Translations under genes and position numbers: made by a program
Notes under the pieces: model-generated
What the model was told of the DNA's origin: nothing
Database searches by the model: none
What the model saw: only the letters and a program-made list of their open reading frames with translations
Shown here: piece by piece, positions 7,417 through 15,197 of the stretch
Layout of the letters: each line of letters begins with the position of its first letter
Numbering within the stretch: the stretch's first letter is position 1
DNA from: Limnochordia bacterium
Lineage (GTDB): Bacteria > Bacillota > Limnochordia > DUMW01
Length of the DNA: 35,934 nucleotides
Direction of reading: 5' to 3'
Assembly: GCA_023230925.1 (NCBI GenBank)
Contig: JALNWK010000025.1
Location: 1 to 35,934 of the forward strand

Positions 7417-9861
7417 ATGAGAGTTGATTTATCAGGGAAATGGCAGATGTATCAAGAAAGGAATAAGGATCAGATTGATGTGGAAGTACCGGGAGATACT
7501 CACAGTGCACTGCTCGCCGCTGGCCGGATCCCGGATCCCTACTATGGTACTAACGAATTGGATCTGCAGTGGATCGGTCGACATGATTGTGTCTTTACCC
7601 GGGAATTTGAAGTGGAACAGGGGCTTTTGGAGTGCGAATCCGTTGTACTTAATTGTGAACGGCTGGATACGCTTACGGAGATCTATATTAATGATCAATT
7701 GGTGGGCGAGACAGATAACATGTTCCGTCGCTATCGTTTTGAGGTGCGCGACTACTTATTTAAAGGTAGAAATACCATCAAAATCATCTTCCGGTCCGCG
7801 GAGCTTAGCGCGATTGCTAGAAGTAAGGAGATGCCCTATCCCATTCCAATGAACCAAAATCCCGTTCAGTCCCCGCACATTAACTTAGTACGTAAGGTGG
7901 CATGTCATGGTGGGTGGGACTGGGGCTGTTGCCTTATGGTCGCCGGAATATATGACGATATTTACCTACATGGTACATCCAGCGGCCGGATCAACTATGT
8001 GTACACAGAGCAGACCCACTTTGATGATTACTGCTTGGTTGATGTATATGTAGAAGTTGACTCGCTAGAAGCCCATGCCACTAGTTTCGTAGTGAAATTG
8101 GCTGGCCAGCAAATTACCCAACAGGTTAGCCTGGAGCCCGGTTTTAACCGGCTTAGAGTTCAGCTTAGGGTGGATCAACCACAGCTATGGTGGCCCAGGG
8201 GATATGGGGAGCAACACCTTTATGATTTGACTGTTTGTGTCTTTGATGAAGTGGTGCAAAAACGTCTAGGCTTGCGTAAACTAGAGATTATCAACGAAGA
8301 GGATGACATCGGCCTTTCTTTTAAAATACGGGTGAACGACGTAGATATTTTTGCCAAGGGGGCCAATTGGATCCCTGCCGATGCACTTCCGGCCCGGCAG
8401 ACGGAAGAACGATTGGACGATCTGTTAACCAGTGCGGTTAAGGCCAACATGAACATCATCCGGGTTTGGGGTGGCGGCCAGTACGAAAAAGATGTGTTCT
8501 ATCAGCTATGTGATGAGAAGGGCTTGTTGGTATGGCAGGATTTCATGTTCGCTTGTGCCCTGTATCCGGCAACGCCGGACTTTCTGGATAATGTTCGCCA
8601 AGAGGTTCTTCATCAAGTAAAGCGGCTGCGGGATTATGCCTGCATTGCCCTGTGGTGTGGTAACAATGAATGCCTCGGAGGACTAAACTGGTTTGAGCCT
8701 TCCCGGAAAAACAGGGATCGCTATCTAGTTGATTACGATCGACTGTATGAGGGCACCATTGGCAAAGCGGTCCAAGAGGCGGATCCCACTCGGCTGTATT
8801 GGCCAAGTTCTCCCTGCGGTGGACCTGGGGATTATTCCGACTGCTGGCACGATGATTCCAGAGGAGACATGCACTATTGGCGGGTATGGCATGAGAGTGC
8901 ATCCTTCGATGCATATTACCAGGTGGTCCCGCGTTTCTGCTCGGAATTTGGTTACCAGTCCTTTCCGTCCCTTTCGACGATCCGTTCCTATGCCTCCGAG
9001 GATCAACTGAATGCCACCTCACCAGTTCTGGAGCATCATCAGCGGAACCGAGGGGGCAACTCCCGGATCATTGAAATGCAGACCCGTTATTTCCGCATGC
9101 CCGAAGGGTTCGCCGGGTTTGTATACCTTAGTCAAGTACAGCAGGCCTTGGCAATTAAGACCGCCGTTGAATACTGGAGACATTTGCGGCCAACCTGCAT
9201 GGGTACCATCTATTGGCAGCTAAATGACAACTGGCCGGTGTGCTCATGGTCCTCTCTGGAGTATTCCGGTAAATGGAAGCTCCTACATTATATGGCTAGA
9301 CGGTTCTATGCCCCCCTGATGATCTCTTCCTTTGAAAAGGAAGAGGGGCAGCTTGAGATCTGGGCGGTGAATGATCGGACTACTTCTCAGCAGGCGGAGC
9401 TAGTGGTGCAAATCATGGATTTTGAGGGAAACGTCAAGCAGGAAGAGGCTGTTTCCTTTGAGATCGCGGCGGGTAGTGCTAAACGGGTACGTACCTACAG
9501 TATTGCTGAGATTGCACCAAAACGTCATGAGGTGTTCGCCGTACTAACGATGCATGCCAACGGAGAGGTTTTCTACAATGAACACTTCTTTACCGAGTAT
9601 AAACGCTGTAGTCTGGCCCAGCCCAAGATCGATATGCGGGTTAAGGAGATCGCAGGTAGGTTTGAAGTCCGGCTGTCCACGGATCGACCAGCTTTCTATG
9701 TAAGCTTAGATCCAGGGAATATACCCGGCGAGTTTGACGATAATTGCTTCACTTTGCTACCTGGCTGTGACCGAAGATTAGTTTTTACACCGAAGCAGAA
9801 GACTAGTCTTCCGGATTTCGAAAGGGCCCTGACGCTCTATGAGCTTAGGGGGACCTATTAG
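7417..9861 (+). CDS. Beta-mannosidase, glycoside hydrolase family 2
   Basis: The 814-residue protein has the full GH2 layout: an N-terminal jelly-roll (LSGKWQMY onward, with GGWDWG typical of mannosidases near residue 166), an immunoglobulin-like domain, the TIM barrel from about residue 310 (KGANWIPAD, RVWGGGQYE), and C-terminal beta domains. The acid/base Glu418 sits in LWCGNNE and the predicted nucleophile Glu510 in FCSEFGYQS. The predicted reaction removes terminal beta-linked mannose. No signal peptide is seen, so it probably acts on imported oligosaccharides. ATG 7417 is chosen over the in-frame TTG at 7408 because GGAAGG at 7401-7406 is too close to the TTG. A MATE transporter follows 50 bases later, perhaps co-transcribed. 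Confidence 0.95.
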   Translation: MRVDLSGKWQMYQERNKDQIDVEVPGDTHSALLAAGRIPDPYYGTNELDLQWIGRHDCVFTREFEVEQGLLECESVVLNCERLDTLTEIYINDQLVGETDNMFRRYRFEVRDYLFKGRNTIKIIFRSAELSAIARSKEMPYPIPMNQNPVQSPHINLVRKVACHGGWDWGCCLMVAGIYDDIYLHGTSSGRINYVYTEQTHFDDYCLVDVYVEVDSLEAHATSFVVKLAGQQITQQVSLEPGFNRLRVQLRVDQPQLWWPRGYGEQHLYDLTVCVFDEVVQKRLGLRKLEIINEEDDIGLSFKIRVNDVDIFAKGANWIPADALPARQTEERLDDLLTSAVKANMNIIRVWGGGQYEKDVFYQLCDEKGLLVWQDFMFACALYPATPDFLDNVRQEVLHQVKRLRDYACIALWCGNNECLGGLNWFEPSRKNRDRYLVDYDRLYEGTIGKAVQEADPTRLYWPSSPCGGPGDYSDCWHDDSRGDMHYWRVWHESASFDAYYQVVPRFCSEFGYQSFPSLSTIRSYASEDQLNATSPVLEHHQRNRGGNSRIIEMQTRYFRMPEGFAGFVYLSQVQQALAIKTAVEYWRHLRPTCMGTIYWQLNDNWPVCSWSSLEYSGKWKLLHYMARRFYAPLMISSFEKEEGQLEIWAVNDRTTSQQAELVVQIMDFEGNVKQEEAVSFEIAAGSAKRVRTYSIAEIAPKRHEVFAVLTMHANGEVFYNEHFFTEYKRCSLAQPKIDMRVKEIAGRFEVRLSTDRPAFYVSLDPGNIPGEFDDNCFTLLPGCDRRLVFTPKQKTSLPDFERALTLYELRGTY

Positions 9862-9871
9862 GGTGCAAGAT

Positions 9872-9891
9872 GGCAGTGCCAGGGCACTGCC
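9872..9891. repeat. Perfect 9-bp inverted repeat between mannosidase and MATE genes
   Basis: GGCAGTGCC (9872-9880) and GGCACTGCC (9883-9891) flank two bases. The near-absent loop makes an RNA hairpin with a reduced stem or a protein-binding palindrome both possible. No T-run follows. Confidence 0.5.
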
Positions 9892-9911
9892 TAAAACTAT
9901 AGGGGTGGATT

Positions 9912-11282
9912 ATGTTTAAGGATAGTCTGGGCGTCCTGCAAGCTAGGCTAAACCATGAGGATCGGGTATTGGCCAAAGACATTATTAGGCTTGCAGGACC
10001 AGTTGTCTTATCTAATCTGGCGGGAGTCTTGCTTGGTTTTACCGACACGTTTTTCATGGGTCGGGTAAGTACCTCAGCCCTAGGAGCTGTAGGTTTGGCA
10101 AGTACGGTGTACTTCGCTCTTTTCCTCATTCCCCGGGGTATTGTGTCTGCGGTCATGCCCTTTACCGCCCGACGGTTTGGCGAGGGAGATCTTAGGGGCG
10201 CCGGGTGCGTTCTGTGGAATTCGTTGTTCTTGGTGGCATTACTGTTACCCATAGGGCTTTTATTGCCATCGGTGTTTCGCTTATTCTTCCGCATAATGGA
10301 GCCGGGTGCCGAACTTGTGCAACTGTCGCTAACGTACTGTAATATCCGTTTAATCGAGTTCCCCGCCGCCTTGCTGACCACCGCAATTATGAGTTTTATG
10401 ATGGGGCTTGGGGACTCCAAAACCCCTATGTTCATCTCGTGGTCTGTGGTATTGGTCAATGTTTTTGCCAATTACATCCTGGTGTTTGGCAAGGCGGGCT
10501 TGCGGCCTATGGGAATTGCCGGGGCTGCTTGGGGCACCGTAATTGCCCAGACGATTGGGTTTTGCCTGTTCATTGCGGTGGTGCTAGTGAAATACAGGCG
10601 AAAATGTCACGTGGGTAAGCGTTCCTTCCCATCTGTGAAAAGTCTTGGGGATATGATCAAGGTGGGTCTGCCGATTGGTCTTGCTGATTCCATTGAGGTG
10701 ATGGCTTTCGGCGTATTTTTTGCCCTGATCGCCAGACTCGGTACCAATGAGCTGGCGGGTAGTCAGATCGCCAATCAGTTGGCCGGGCTATCATTCATGC
10801 CCGGATTTGCCTTTGGGGCAGCTACCGGTTCAATGGTTGGACGTTGGATGGGGGCAGGGGATCTTGATGCTGCCAAACGAAGTGGCTATATTGGTGCAGC
10901 CTTGGCTATGGCTACCATGGGTATTTCTGCAATTGTCTTCTTGGTATTCCCAAGGCAACTTGTATCAATTTTTACGCCTGATGTCGGCGTTATCCGGGTT
11001 GGGGAGCAGTTGCTAAGACTAATGGCTCTATATCAGATCTTTGATGCCTTGAATATCGTGTTTAGATCTGCTTTAAACAGTGCAGGTGATAGCGTATTCA
11101 CCGGTGTTTCAATCGTTCTAGCTTCTTCCATATTGTTTATCCCTGGTGCCTATATCGGTGCCTTTACCCTAGGCTTTGGCCTTTTGGGTGCTTGGGCTGG
11201 AGCTATCATGTACCTAGTGACCCTTGGGGTGGCATTTACCTTGCGCTTCCGTAATGAACGTTGGGTTAGTATCCAGTTGTAA
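9912..11282 (+). CDS. MATE-family multidrug/cation antiporter
   Basis: The 456-residue protein is strongly hydrophobic, with about 12 predicted membrane segments in two homologous halves. Typical MATE sequence is seen in the first segment (AGPVVLSNLAGVLLGFTDTFFMGRVS) and in the repeat-half motif with LADSIEVMAFGVFFALIARLGTNELAGSQIANQ. Length is normal for the family. Members export drugs or metabolites in exchange for Na+ or H+; the substrate cannot be told from sequence. ATG 9912 follows AGGGGTGG. It lies 50 bases behind the mannosidase gene, and the two may share the 7323 promoter. Confidence 0.93.
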   Translation: MFKDSLGVLQARLNHEDRVLAKDIIRLAGPVVLSNLAGVLLGFTDTFFMGRVSTSALGAVGLASTVYFALFLIPRGIVSAVMPFTARRFGEGDLRGAGCVLWNSLFLVALLLPIGLLLPSVFRLFFRIMEPGAELVQLSLTYCNIRLIEFPAALLTTAIMSFMMGLGDSKTPMFISWSVVLVNVFANYILVFGKAGLRPMGIAGAAWGTVIAQTIGFCLFIAVVLVKYRRKCHVGKRSFPSVKSLGDMIKVGLPIGLADSIEVMAFGVFFALIARLGTNELAGSQIANQLAGLSFMPGFAFGAATGSMVGRWMGAGDLDAAKRSGYIGAALAMATMGISAIVFLVFPRQLVSIFTPDVGVIRVGEQLLRLMALYQIFDALNIVFRSALNSAGDSVFTGVSIVLASSILFIPGAYIGAFTLGFGLLGAWAGAIMYLVTLGVAFTLRFRNERWVSIQL

Positions 11283-11347
11283 CAAATCTGCGATTATATG
11301 CGGGATTAGCATGGGAAAAGAAGGGTGTTCCGGATTAGGGTGTTTGT

Positions 11348-11389
11348 CCAAGTGGATGGCAGCGGGATCATCCGCTATCATCCACTTGG
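11348..11389. terminator. Large two-tier hairpin between convergent genes
   Basis: CCAAGTGGATG (11348-11358) pairs perfectly with CATCCACTTGG (11379-11389). Inside it AGCGG (11361-11365) pairs with CCGCT (11372-11376). It lies between the MATE stop (11282) and the stop of the converging SEC-C gene (11493). No T-run is present on either strand, so a bidirectional terminator is the positional guess. The rest of 11283-11492 shows nothing convincing. Confidence 0.45.
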
Positions 11390-11492
11390 ATACGTTGTTA
11401 CAGCGTTTGGACCGATGCAGCAAGGTCGGAACCCTTGTTTGTCATCATTTTTGGGGGGAGCTTCAAGGATGGCAAGATCCATTGTCGATTAC

Positions 11493-12764
11493 TTAAGACC
11501 GATAGGAAATGTGCGACGGGGCACTAATCTTGCGAAAGTGGATGATTCCCGCGGCAGTTCTTCGTCGTCTTGCAGTTGACCTCAGGATTTTTTCATACCT
11601 TTTTTGCTCAGCGGCCACTCGATCCGGTGTTACCCCAAACATCCAGCCAGAGGTTATTGCGAAATCGGGTAACGGGACAATGCGCACCATGATACCGTAT
11701 TCCTTCTTTGCTGTGGAGCTCAACCCGATATCAATCAATTGCAATTGTGGTCTACTGTCATCCATCAAATCACGCAGGATTAGACCTTCGCTAGTAACCT
11801 GCTCAATTCGGAAAAAGGACACCCATGTATTTGCCAGGGCTTCGTGAAGGGCTTGGTCGATGGCATCTTCCGCCACAGTATCTTTAAGATAGTAATCAAT
11901 GATCGGTTTTCCATGGCGTTGTACTTCATGCAATGCGAAGTCCATCAACACAGGTGTTTCCTCTTCGTCCATGGTAATAATCTGACCTGCAGTCATCTTC
12001 AACATTTTTGCTGCCTGGAAGAGTTCTGAACTCAGGATCTCATGCACTGCTTCTGAGTGGATCTTCATGGTGCGTTTGCGGTATACCTGGTACTTTTCCA
12101 GAAGTGGTGTCTCTTCTGGAACTCCTCCACCGCCGAGTCCCTCGTCCTCCATCTCGGGTGACAGTATCTTTACGCTCCGTTCACCTTTCGGAAGTGGAGA
12201 AGATTGGGCCTTTTCGATAGCCTCACGTAGTGAATGGTATCGGTTCTCACTTAGGGTTTCGATGGTGAGGCTGGTGGCTCTCAGTTCAACTGTACCAAAC
12301 AATTCCTTCCCGATACCGCTACCATGCGGACAATACCTGAAAAAACAGCACTCATCCGAATCCTCTACGGTAAGGAAGTTAGGTAGACTCTTTAAGACCC
12401 TGCGGGTTTCCTCGAAGCTGTCCCACACCCAGCTTTCTTTATATGCACATGCTAGACTGAGGGATCCATCCGGGTTAGCAACAAAAGGCCTTCTGTGCCC
12501 GTATGTCTTACAGCACGTTCCAAAGGGGGATTCACTCCCACAAGGACATGGTTCCTCAGGATGGTACGGTTCATAGAGCATTTCCTGCAGCACCACAATC
12601 TCCTTAGTTTCATCTTCCGTGGCCTGTATCATAACTAACTTGAAGAACCCCGGCACAGAGGCTGCTATTTCGAGATTGTGCCGGATCTCCTCTTCCGATG
12701 AACTCAGATTCAGTGAAACATTTTCCTGGAAAGGTCTGTTCAACTTGTCACGATCATTTGCCAA
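11493..12764 (-). CDS. SEC-C motif protein of unknown function
   Basis: The 423-residue protein has a compact Cys motif at 73-85 (CPCGS, eight residues further CC), the SEC-C zinc-binding signature found at the SecA C-terminus and in many unrelated proteins. The rest is not recognised. Residues 1-65 look alpha/beta, 185-215 are low-complexity and acidic/Gly-rich, and 235-390 contain a soluble domain with HEALANTWVSFFRIEQV and IIDYYLKDTVAEDAID. The C-terminal 30 residues are strongly basic (STARRRRTAAG). There is no signal peptide or membrane segment. The TTG start at 12764 is supported by GGAGG 8 bases upstream. It is isolated, with no partner gene, so no function is proposed. Confidence 0.8.
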   Translation of the reverse strand: MANDRDKLNRPFQENVSLNLSSSEEEIRHNLEIAASVPGFFKLVMIQATEDETKEIVVLQEMLYEPYHPEEPCPCGSESPFGTCCKTYGHRRPFVANPDGSLSLACAYKESWVWDSFEETRRVLKSLPNFLTVEDSDECCFFRYCPHGSGIGKELFGTVELRATSLTIETLSENRYHSLREAIEKAQSSPLPKGERSVKILSPEMEDEGLGGGGVPEETPLLEKYQVYRKRTMKIHSEAVHEILSSELFQAAKMLKMTAGQIITMDEEETPVLMDFALHEVQRHGKPIIDYYLKDTVAEDAIDQALHEALANTWVSFFRIEQVTSEGLILRDLMDDSRPQLQLIDIGLSSTAKKEYGIMVRIVPLPDFAITSGWMFGVTPDRVAAEQKRYEKILRSTARRRRTAAGIIHFRKISAPSHISYRS

Positions 12765-12985
12765 GGCGATTTCCTCCGTGTATATCTCAAGTTTATATCG
12801 ACCCTGTACATTGCAGTTGATTAGAGGGCCAATATATCCTGATCAAATTGTCTTGGTGACGGCTAAGATATTCAGATATCCGGATACTCGATCCACAAGA
12901 CCTTTGTTGGTGTAACAGCCCACCAGAGGTCTGCTTATCGATTTCATTGAAAAGTGTAGTGGTGATATTCCGCTACCTCTAGACT

Positions 12986-13013
12986 ACTATACCATGTCGT
13001 AGAAATACTACAA
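12986..13013 (-). promoter_or_regulatory. Possible promoter of the SEC-C gene
   Basis: On the minus strand TTGTAG (13013-13008) and TATAGT (12991-12986) are 16 bases apart, with TGG immediately before the -10. The implied leader of about 215 bases is long. A small GTAG/CTAC repeat lies in the spacer. Otherwise the 587-base gap from 12765 to 13351 has only short unconvincing frames. Confidence 0.35.
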
Positions 13014-13257
13014 ATGATACCTGGAATTACCTTTCATGGGAATCAGCAAAGGGTCACGACCTCATGACTTGGATTTGATGTATGTTTGTGAGGGTTCGCC
13101 AGACTCAGGTGGTGCAATCTGATCGGGACCTCTGGCTGGCCTTGCTTGACGGTGTGGTGTCCCTCCTCCACCTTCGTAAAATTCTGCTGGCAATTGCAGG
13201 AAATCCGCGAACAATGTCGTATACATGGGTTAAAAGCGTGTTTTTTCTTTGCATTCC

Positions 13258-13325
13258 GGGGAACTCCTCCAGAAAGGTTCATATTTCTCTTGCACTACTG
13301 CCACTGGCGGGTGCGGAAGTTCCCC
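13258..13325 (+). repeat. Inverted repeat in the leader of the small orphan gene
   Basis: GGGGAACT (13258-13265) is the exact complement of AGTTCCCC (13318-13325), with 52 bases between. CCTCC directly after the left arm (13266-13270) could pair with the GGAGG ribosome binding site at 13334-13338. This is a possible translation-controlling leader; only complementarity is seen. Confidence 0.35.
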
Positions 13326-13351
13326 TGTGATTTGGAGGTGTCCTATTCGCT

Positions 13352-13522
13352 ATGGAGTCTTTAGTTATGGTAGGCAAGCATGTGCCAAGACCTATTGGAT
13401 TACTCGAATACCAATTGGATCGGCTATTAGATCGCAGAGAAAAGAAAGACTTTCTCAGGGAGTTTGAACGTTTTGACCGGATGGTGGAGCATTGCCTAAG
13501 GATCAAAAAAGGGGAATGTTAA
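13352..13522 (+). CDS. Small conserved-looking orphan protein, 56 residues
   Basis: The frame runs from ATG 13352 to TAA 13520-13522. GGAGGTG lies 12 bases upstream, slightly long but strong. The protein starts MESLVMVGKHVPRPIG and continues as a highly charged helix (LDRLLDRREKKDFLREFERF), ending with HCLRIKKGEC. The amphipathic charged pattern, near-ideal Shine-Dalgarno sequence and a hairpin exactly at the stop favour a real gene. It has no membrane segment. I do not recognise the family. A later in-frame ATG at 13367 would give 51 residues. Confidence 0.6.
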   Translation: MESLVMVGKHVPRPIGLLEYQLDRLLDRREKKDFLREFERFDRMVEHCLRIKKGEC

Positions 13523-13542
13523 GGAAGCTCGGCTTCCTTAAC
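13518..13542. terminator. Perfect 11-bp hairpin, bidirectional terminator
   Basis: GTTAAGGAAGC (13518-13528) and GCTTCCTTAAC (13532-13542) flank a TCG loop. It overlaps the stop codon of the small orphan gene and lies 12 bases past the end of the converging NifU-like gene. On the minus strand TTTTTT follows after seven bases, so it fits best as the NifU-side terminator. Confidence 0.6.
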
Positions 13543-13554
13543 ATGGATAGGGCC

Positions 13555-13776
13555 TCAAACACCAATGACCTTCTTCACCTCAGGGATTTGCTCTTTAAGT
13601 ACACGCTCTATTCCGTGCTGCAGAGTCATTTGGGACATTGGACAACCAGCACAGGCGCCTTTTAGTCGCACCTTTACTGTTCCATCATCTTCAACCTCAA
13701 CTAATTCGACATCGCCGCCATCGGCTTGCAGCGAAGGACGGATCTGATCAAGAAGCTCCTTAACCTTTTCTTTCAA
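13555..13776 (-). CDS. NifU C-terminal-domain-like Fe-S scaffold protein
   Basis: The 73-residue protein is a stand-alone Nfu domain: LLDQIRPSLQADGGDVELVEVEDDG, then the cluster-binding Cys pair C42-x-x-C45 in GACAGCPMS, and the C-terminal helix with VLKEQIPEVKKVIGV. Length is typical of the small Firmicute Nfu proteins. These carry or assemble Fe-S clusters for delivery to apoproteins. The TTG start at 13776 has GGAGGT 8 bases upstream. It is transcribed divergently from comB. The Fe-S hydro-lyase encoded at 30,021 is one possible client, by inference. Confidence 0.93.
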   Translation of the reverse strand: MKEKVKELLDQIRPSLQADGGDVELVEVEDDGTVKVRLKGACAGCPMSQMTLQHGIERVLKEQIPEVKKVIGV

Positions 13777-13823
13777 CGCAAAACACCTCCATCGGTCAGA
13801 TTAGGCTTTATCATCCTTTACAC

Positions 13824-13852
13824 AGTATACACAAGTATACTATGATTTACAA
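13824..13852 (-). promoter_or_regulatory. Promoter of the NifU-like gene with duplicated AGTATAC
   Basis: On the minus strand TTGTAA (13852-13847) and TATACT (13829-13824) are exactly 17 bases apart. AGTATAC occurs twice on the plus strand, 10 bases apart (13824-13830 and 13834-13840), overlapping the -10 and spacer. This could be two -10 options or a tandem operator. Confidence 0.55.
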
Positions 13853-13882
13853 TCATGGCTTCTAAATAATGAAGCCATGATT
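13851..13882. repeat. Perfect 12-bp inverted repeat in the nfu/comB divergent region
   Basis: AATCATGGCTTC (13851-13862) and GAAGCCATGATT (13871-13882) flank an 8-base A/T-only spacer. It overlaps the nfu -35 box and lies about 40 bases before the comB -10. A regulator-binding site acting on both genes is a reasonable guess. Confidence 0.6.
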
Positions 13883-13920
13883 CTAAGCGTTGATGTGGCA
13901 TTGGTTAATTGGGTTCTAGG

Positions 13921-13926
13921 TATAAT
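13921..13926 (+). promoter_or_regulatory. Likely -10 box for comB
   Basis: A perfect TATAAT lies 41 bases before the ATG. No good -35 is found at 16-18 bases; TTGGTT at 13901 is 14 bases away. Confidence 0.4.
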
Positions 13927-13967
13927 ACAGATGCAACCATTATATGGTTTGCTTTGGAGGGATTATG

Positions 13968-14681
13968 ATGCGGGTGGATGTGACACTGATACCCAGTGAA
14001 GTGGAGTACTGTTCCCAGGTATCCACGGCGGTGGTGATTGATGTTTTGCGGGCTAGCACCACGATCAATACTGCCCTTTACAATGGTGCTGCTCTTGTGG
14101 CTACTTTTGCCACGGTGGAGCAGGCTAGGTGCTGGCGCAACATGGGTGATGGACGCCTGCTAGGCGGGGAGCGGAAGGCGCTACCCATTGATGGTTTTGA
14201 ATTGGGTAATTCACCCTTGGAGTATACCCCGGATGTTGTCAGACAGCAGCAGATCGGGTTGACGACCACCAATGGTACCTTCGCCGTGGAAAGGGCTTTG
14301 GAACGGGCAGATACTGTATTAATTGGTAGTTTGCTAAATGTGGAGGCGATTGTGGAGTATTGCAGGGGTGGGGATGATCTTCTGTTCGTCTGTGCAGGTA
14401 CCCAGGGAAGGTTCTCATTAGAAGATGCCTTTTGTGCCGGGGTGATCATGGCCCGATTGGGGATGGTGAATCCTACCGATAGTGCCCGGGTAGCCCAAGG
14501 AATTTATGGGCAATATAAATTTACTGATCCGGTGGAGTTTCTACGTAATACTACCCACGGGGCACGACTGGAGAAACTCGGTTTTAGCCGGGATATCGAA
14601 CACTGTGCTAAAGTAGATAGTTTTCCGGTGATTCCTCGATGGAATAAGGTCCACCGGGCCTTTGTAGTATCCAATAGGTAA
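13968..14681 (+). CDS. comB: ComB-family 2-phosphosulfolactate phosphatase
   Basis: The 237-residue protein matches the ComB family throughout: VVIDVLRASTT near the start, GGERKALPIDGFELGNSPLEYT, LTTTNGT, and a C-terminal region with THGARLEKLGF. ComB removes phosphate from 2-phosphosulfolactate to give sulfolactate. That step belongs to coenzyme M synthesis in methanogens and to sulfolactate formation in some spore-forming bacteria; in others its role is unclear. No other gene of that pathway is in the window. ATG 13968 is preferred because GGAGGG lies 6 bases upstream; ATG 13965 is too close and ATG 13944 lacks a site. Confidence 0.9.
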   Translation: MRVDVTLIPSEVEYCSQVSTAVVIDVLRASTTINTALYNGAALVATFATVEQARCWRNMGDGRLLGGERKALPIDGFELGNSPLEYTPDVVRQQQIGLTTTNGTFAVERALERADTVLIGSLLNVEAIVEYCRGGDDLLFVCAGTQGRFSLEDAFCAGVIMARLGMVNPTDSARVAQGIYGQYKFTDPVEFLRNTTHGARLEKLGFSRDIEHCAKVDSFPVIPRWNKVHRAFVVSNR

Positions 14682-14770
14682 GATAGCAAGATAAAGGAAG
14701 AATGAAGAAGAAATGGAGCGATTTTGTGGCTAGATTCCCCCACAATCATGATTTCGTTCCTAATGCTTAT

Positions 14771-14799
14771 TTGCCAAGGCTTGGATAGTCTTATATATT
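14771..14799 (+). promoter_or_regulatory. groESL promoter
   Basis: TTGCCA (14771-14776) and TATATT (14794-14799) are 17 bases apart, each one base from consensus. The predicted start, near 14806, sits just before the CIRCE element, as in classical HrcA-controlled operons. Confidence 0.75.
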
Positions 14800-14810
14800 A
14801 TTAATTGATG

Positions 14811-14837
14811 TTAGCACTCGCCTAAGATGAGTGCTAA
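14811..14837. promoter_or_regulatory. CIRCE operator (HrcA binding site)
   Basis: TTAGCACTC-N9-GAGTGCTAA is a perfect match to the CIRCE consensus. It lies between the groESL promoter and groES, so HrcA repression released by heat or misfolded protein is expected. The hrcA gene is not in the window. Confidence 0.97.
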
Positions 14838-14878
14838 TAACTAGACTGACGAAAATGTGCATAAGGAGGTTCGTGCAA

Positions 14879-15172
14879 ATGAGCTTTAACCTTAAACCCC
14901 TTGCTGACCGCGTCGTCGTTCAACCCCTAGAGGCGGAGGAGAAGACTAAAAGCGGTATTGTTATTCCCGATACAGCTAAGGAGAAACCCCAGGAGGCCAA
15001 GGTTGTAGCAGTTGGACCTGGTGCCTACGATGAAGAAGGTAACCGCAAGCCCATGAGTGTTAACGTGGGTGATGTAGTTATTTTCGGTAAGTATGCTGGC
15101 ACAGAAGTAAAGGTTGATGGAGAGAAATACTTAATCCTGCGGGAGTCCGACCTGTTGGCGGTAATCTCGTAA
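14879..15172 (+). CDS. groES: Co-chaperonin GroES
   Basis: The 97-residue protein has LKPLADRVVVQPLEAEEKT, the mobile-loop SGIVIPDTAKEKPQ, and the C-terminal strand KYLILRESDLLAVI, all standard for GroES of normal length. It caps GroEL during ATP-dependent folding in the cytoplasm. ATG 14879 is chosen because AAGGAGGT ends 8 bases before it; in-frame codons upstream would overlap CIRCE. groEL follows after 25 bases, and both are controlled by the CIRCE operator. Confidence 0.98.
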   Translation: MSFNLKPLADRVVVQPLEAEEKTKSGIVIPDTAKEKPQEAKVVAVGPGAYDEEGNRKPMSVNVGDVVIFGKYAGTEVKVDGEKYLILRESDLLAVIS

Positions 15173-15197
15173 ATCCATAAAGAAAGGGGTCAGAACA

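Noticed and set aside
13082..13330. An 82-codon plus-strand frame in the gap before the small orphan gene
   Set aside because: It has no ribosome binding site, overlaps other equally long frames, shows no recognisable motif, and its end contains the inverted repeat of the next gene's leader.
14702..14788. A 28-codon frame between comB and groES starting MKKKWSDFVARF
   Set aside because: Its AGGAAG site is only one base from the ATG, and the frame runs through the groESL promoter -35 box, so translation is unlikely.
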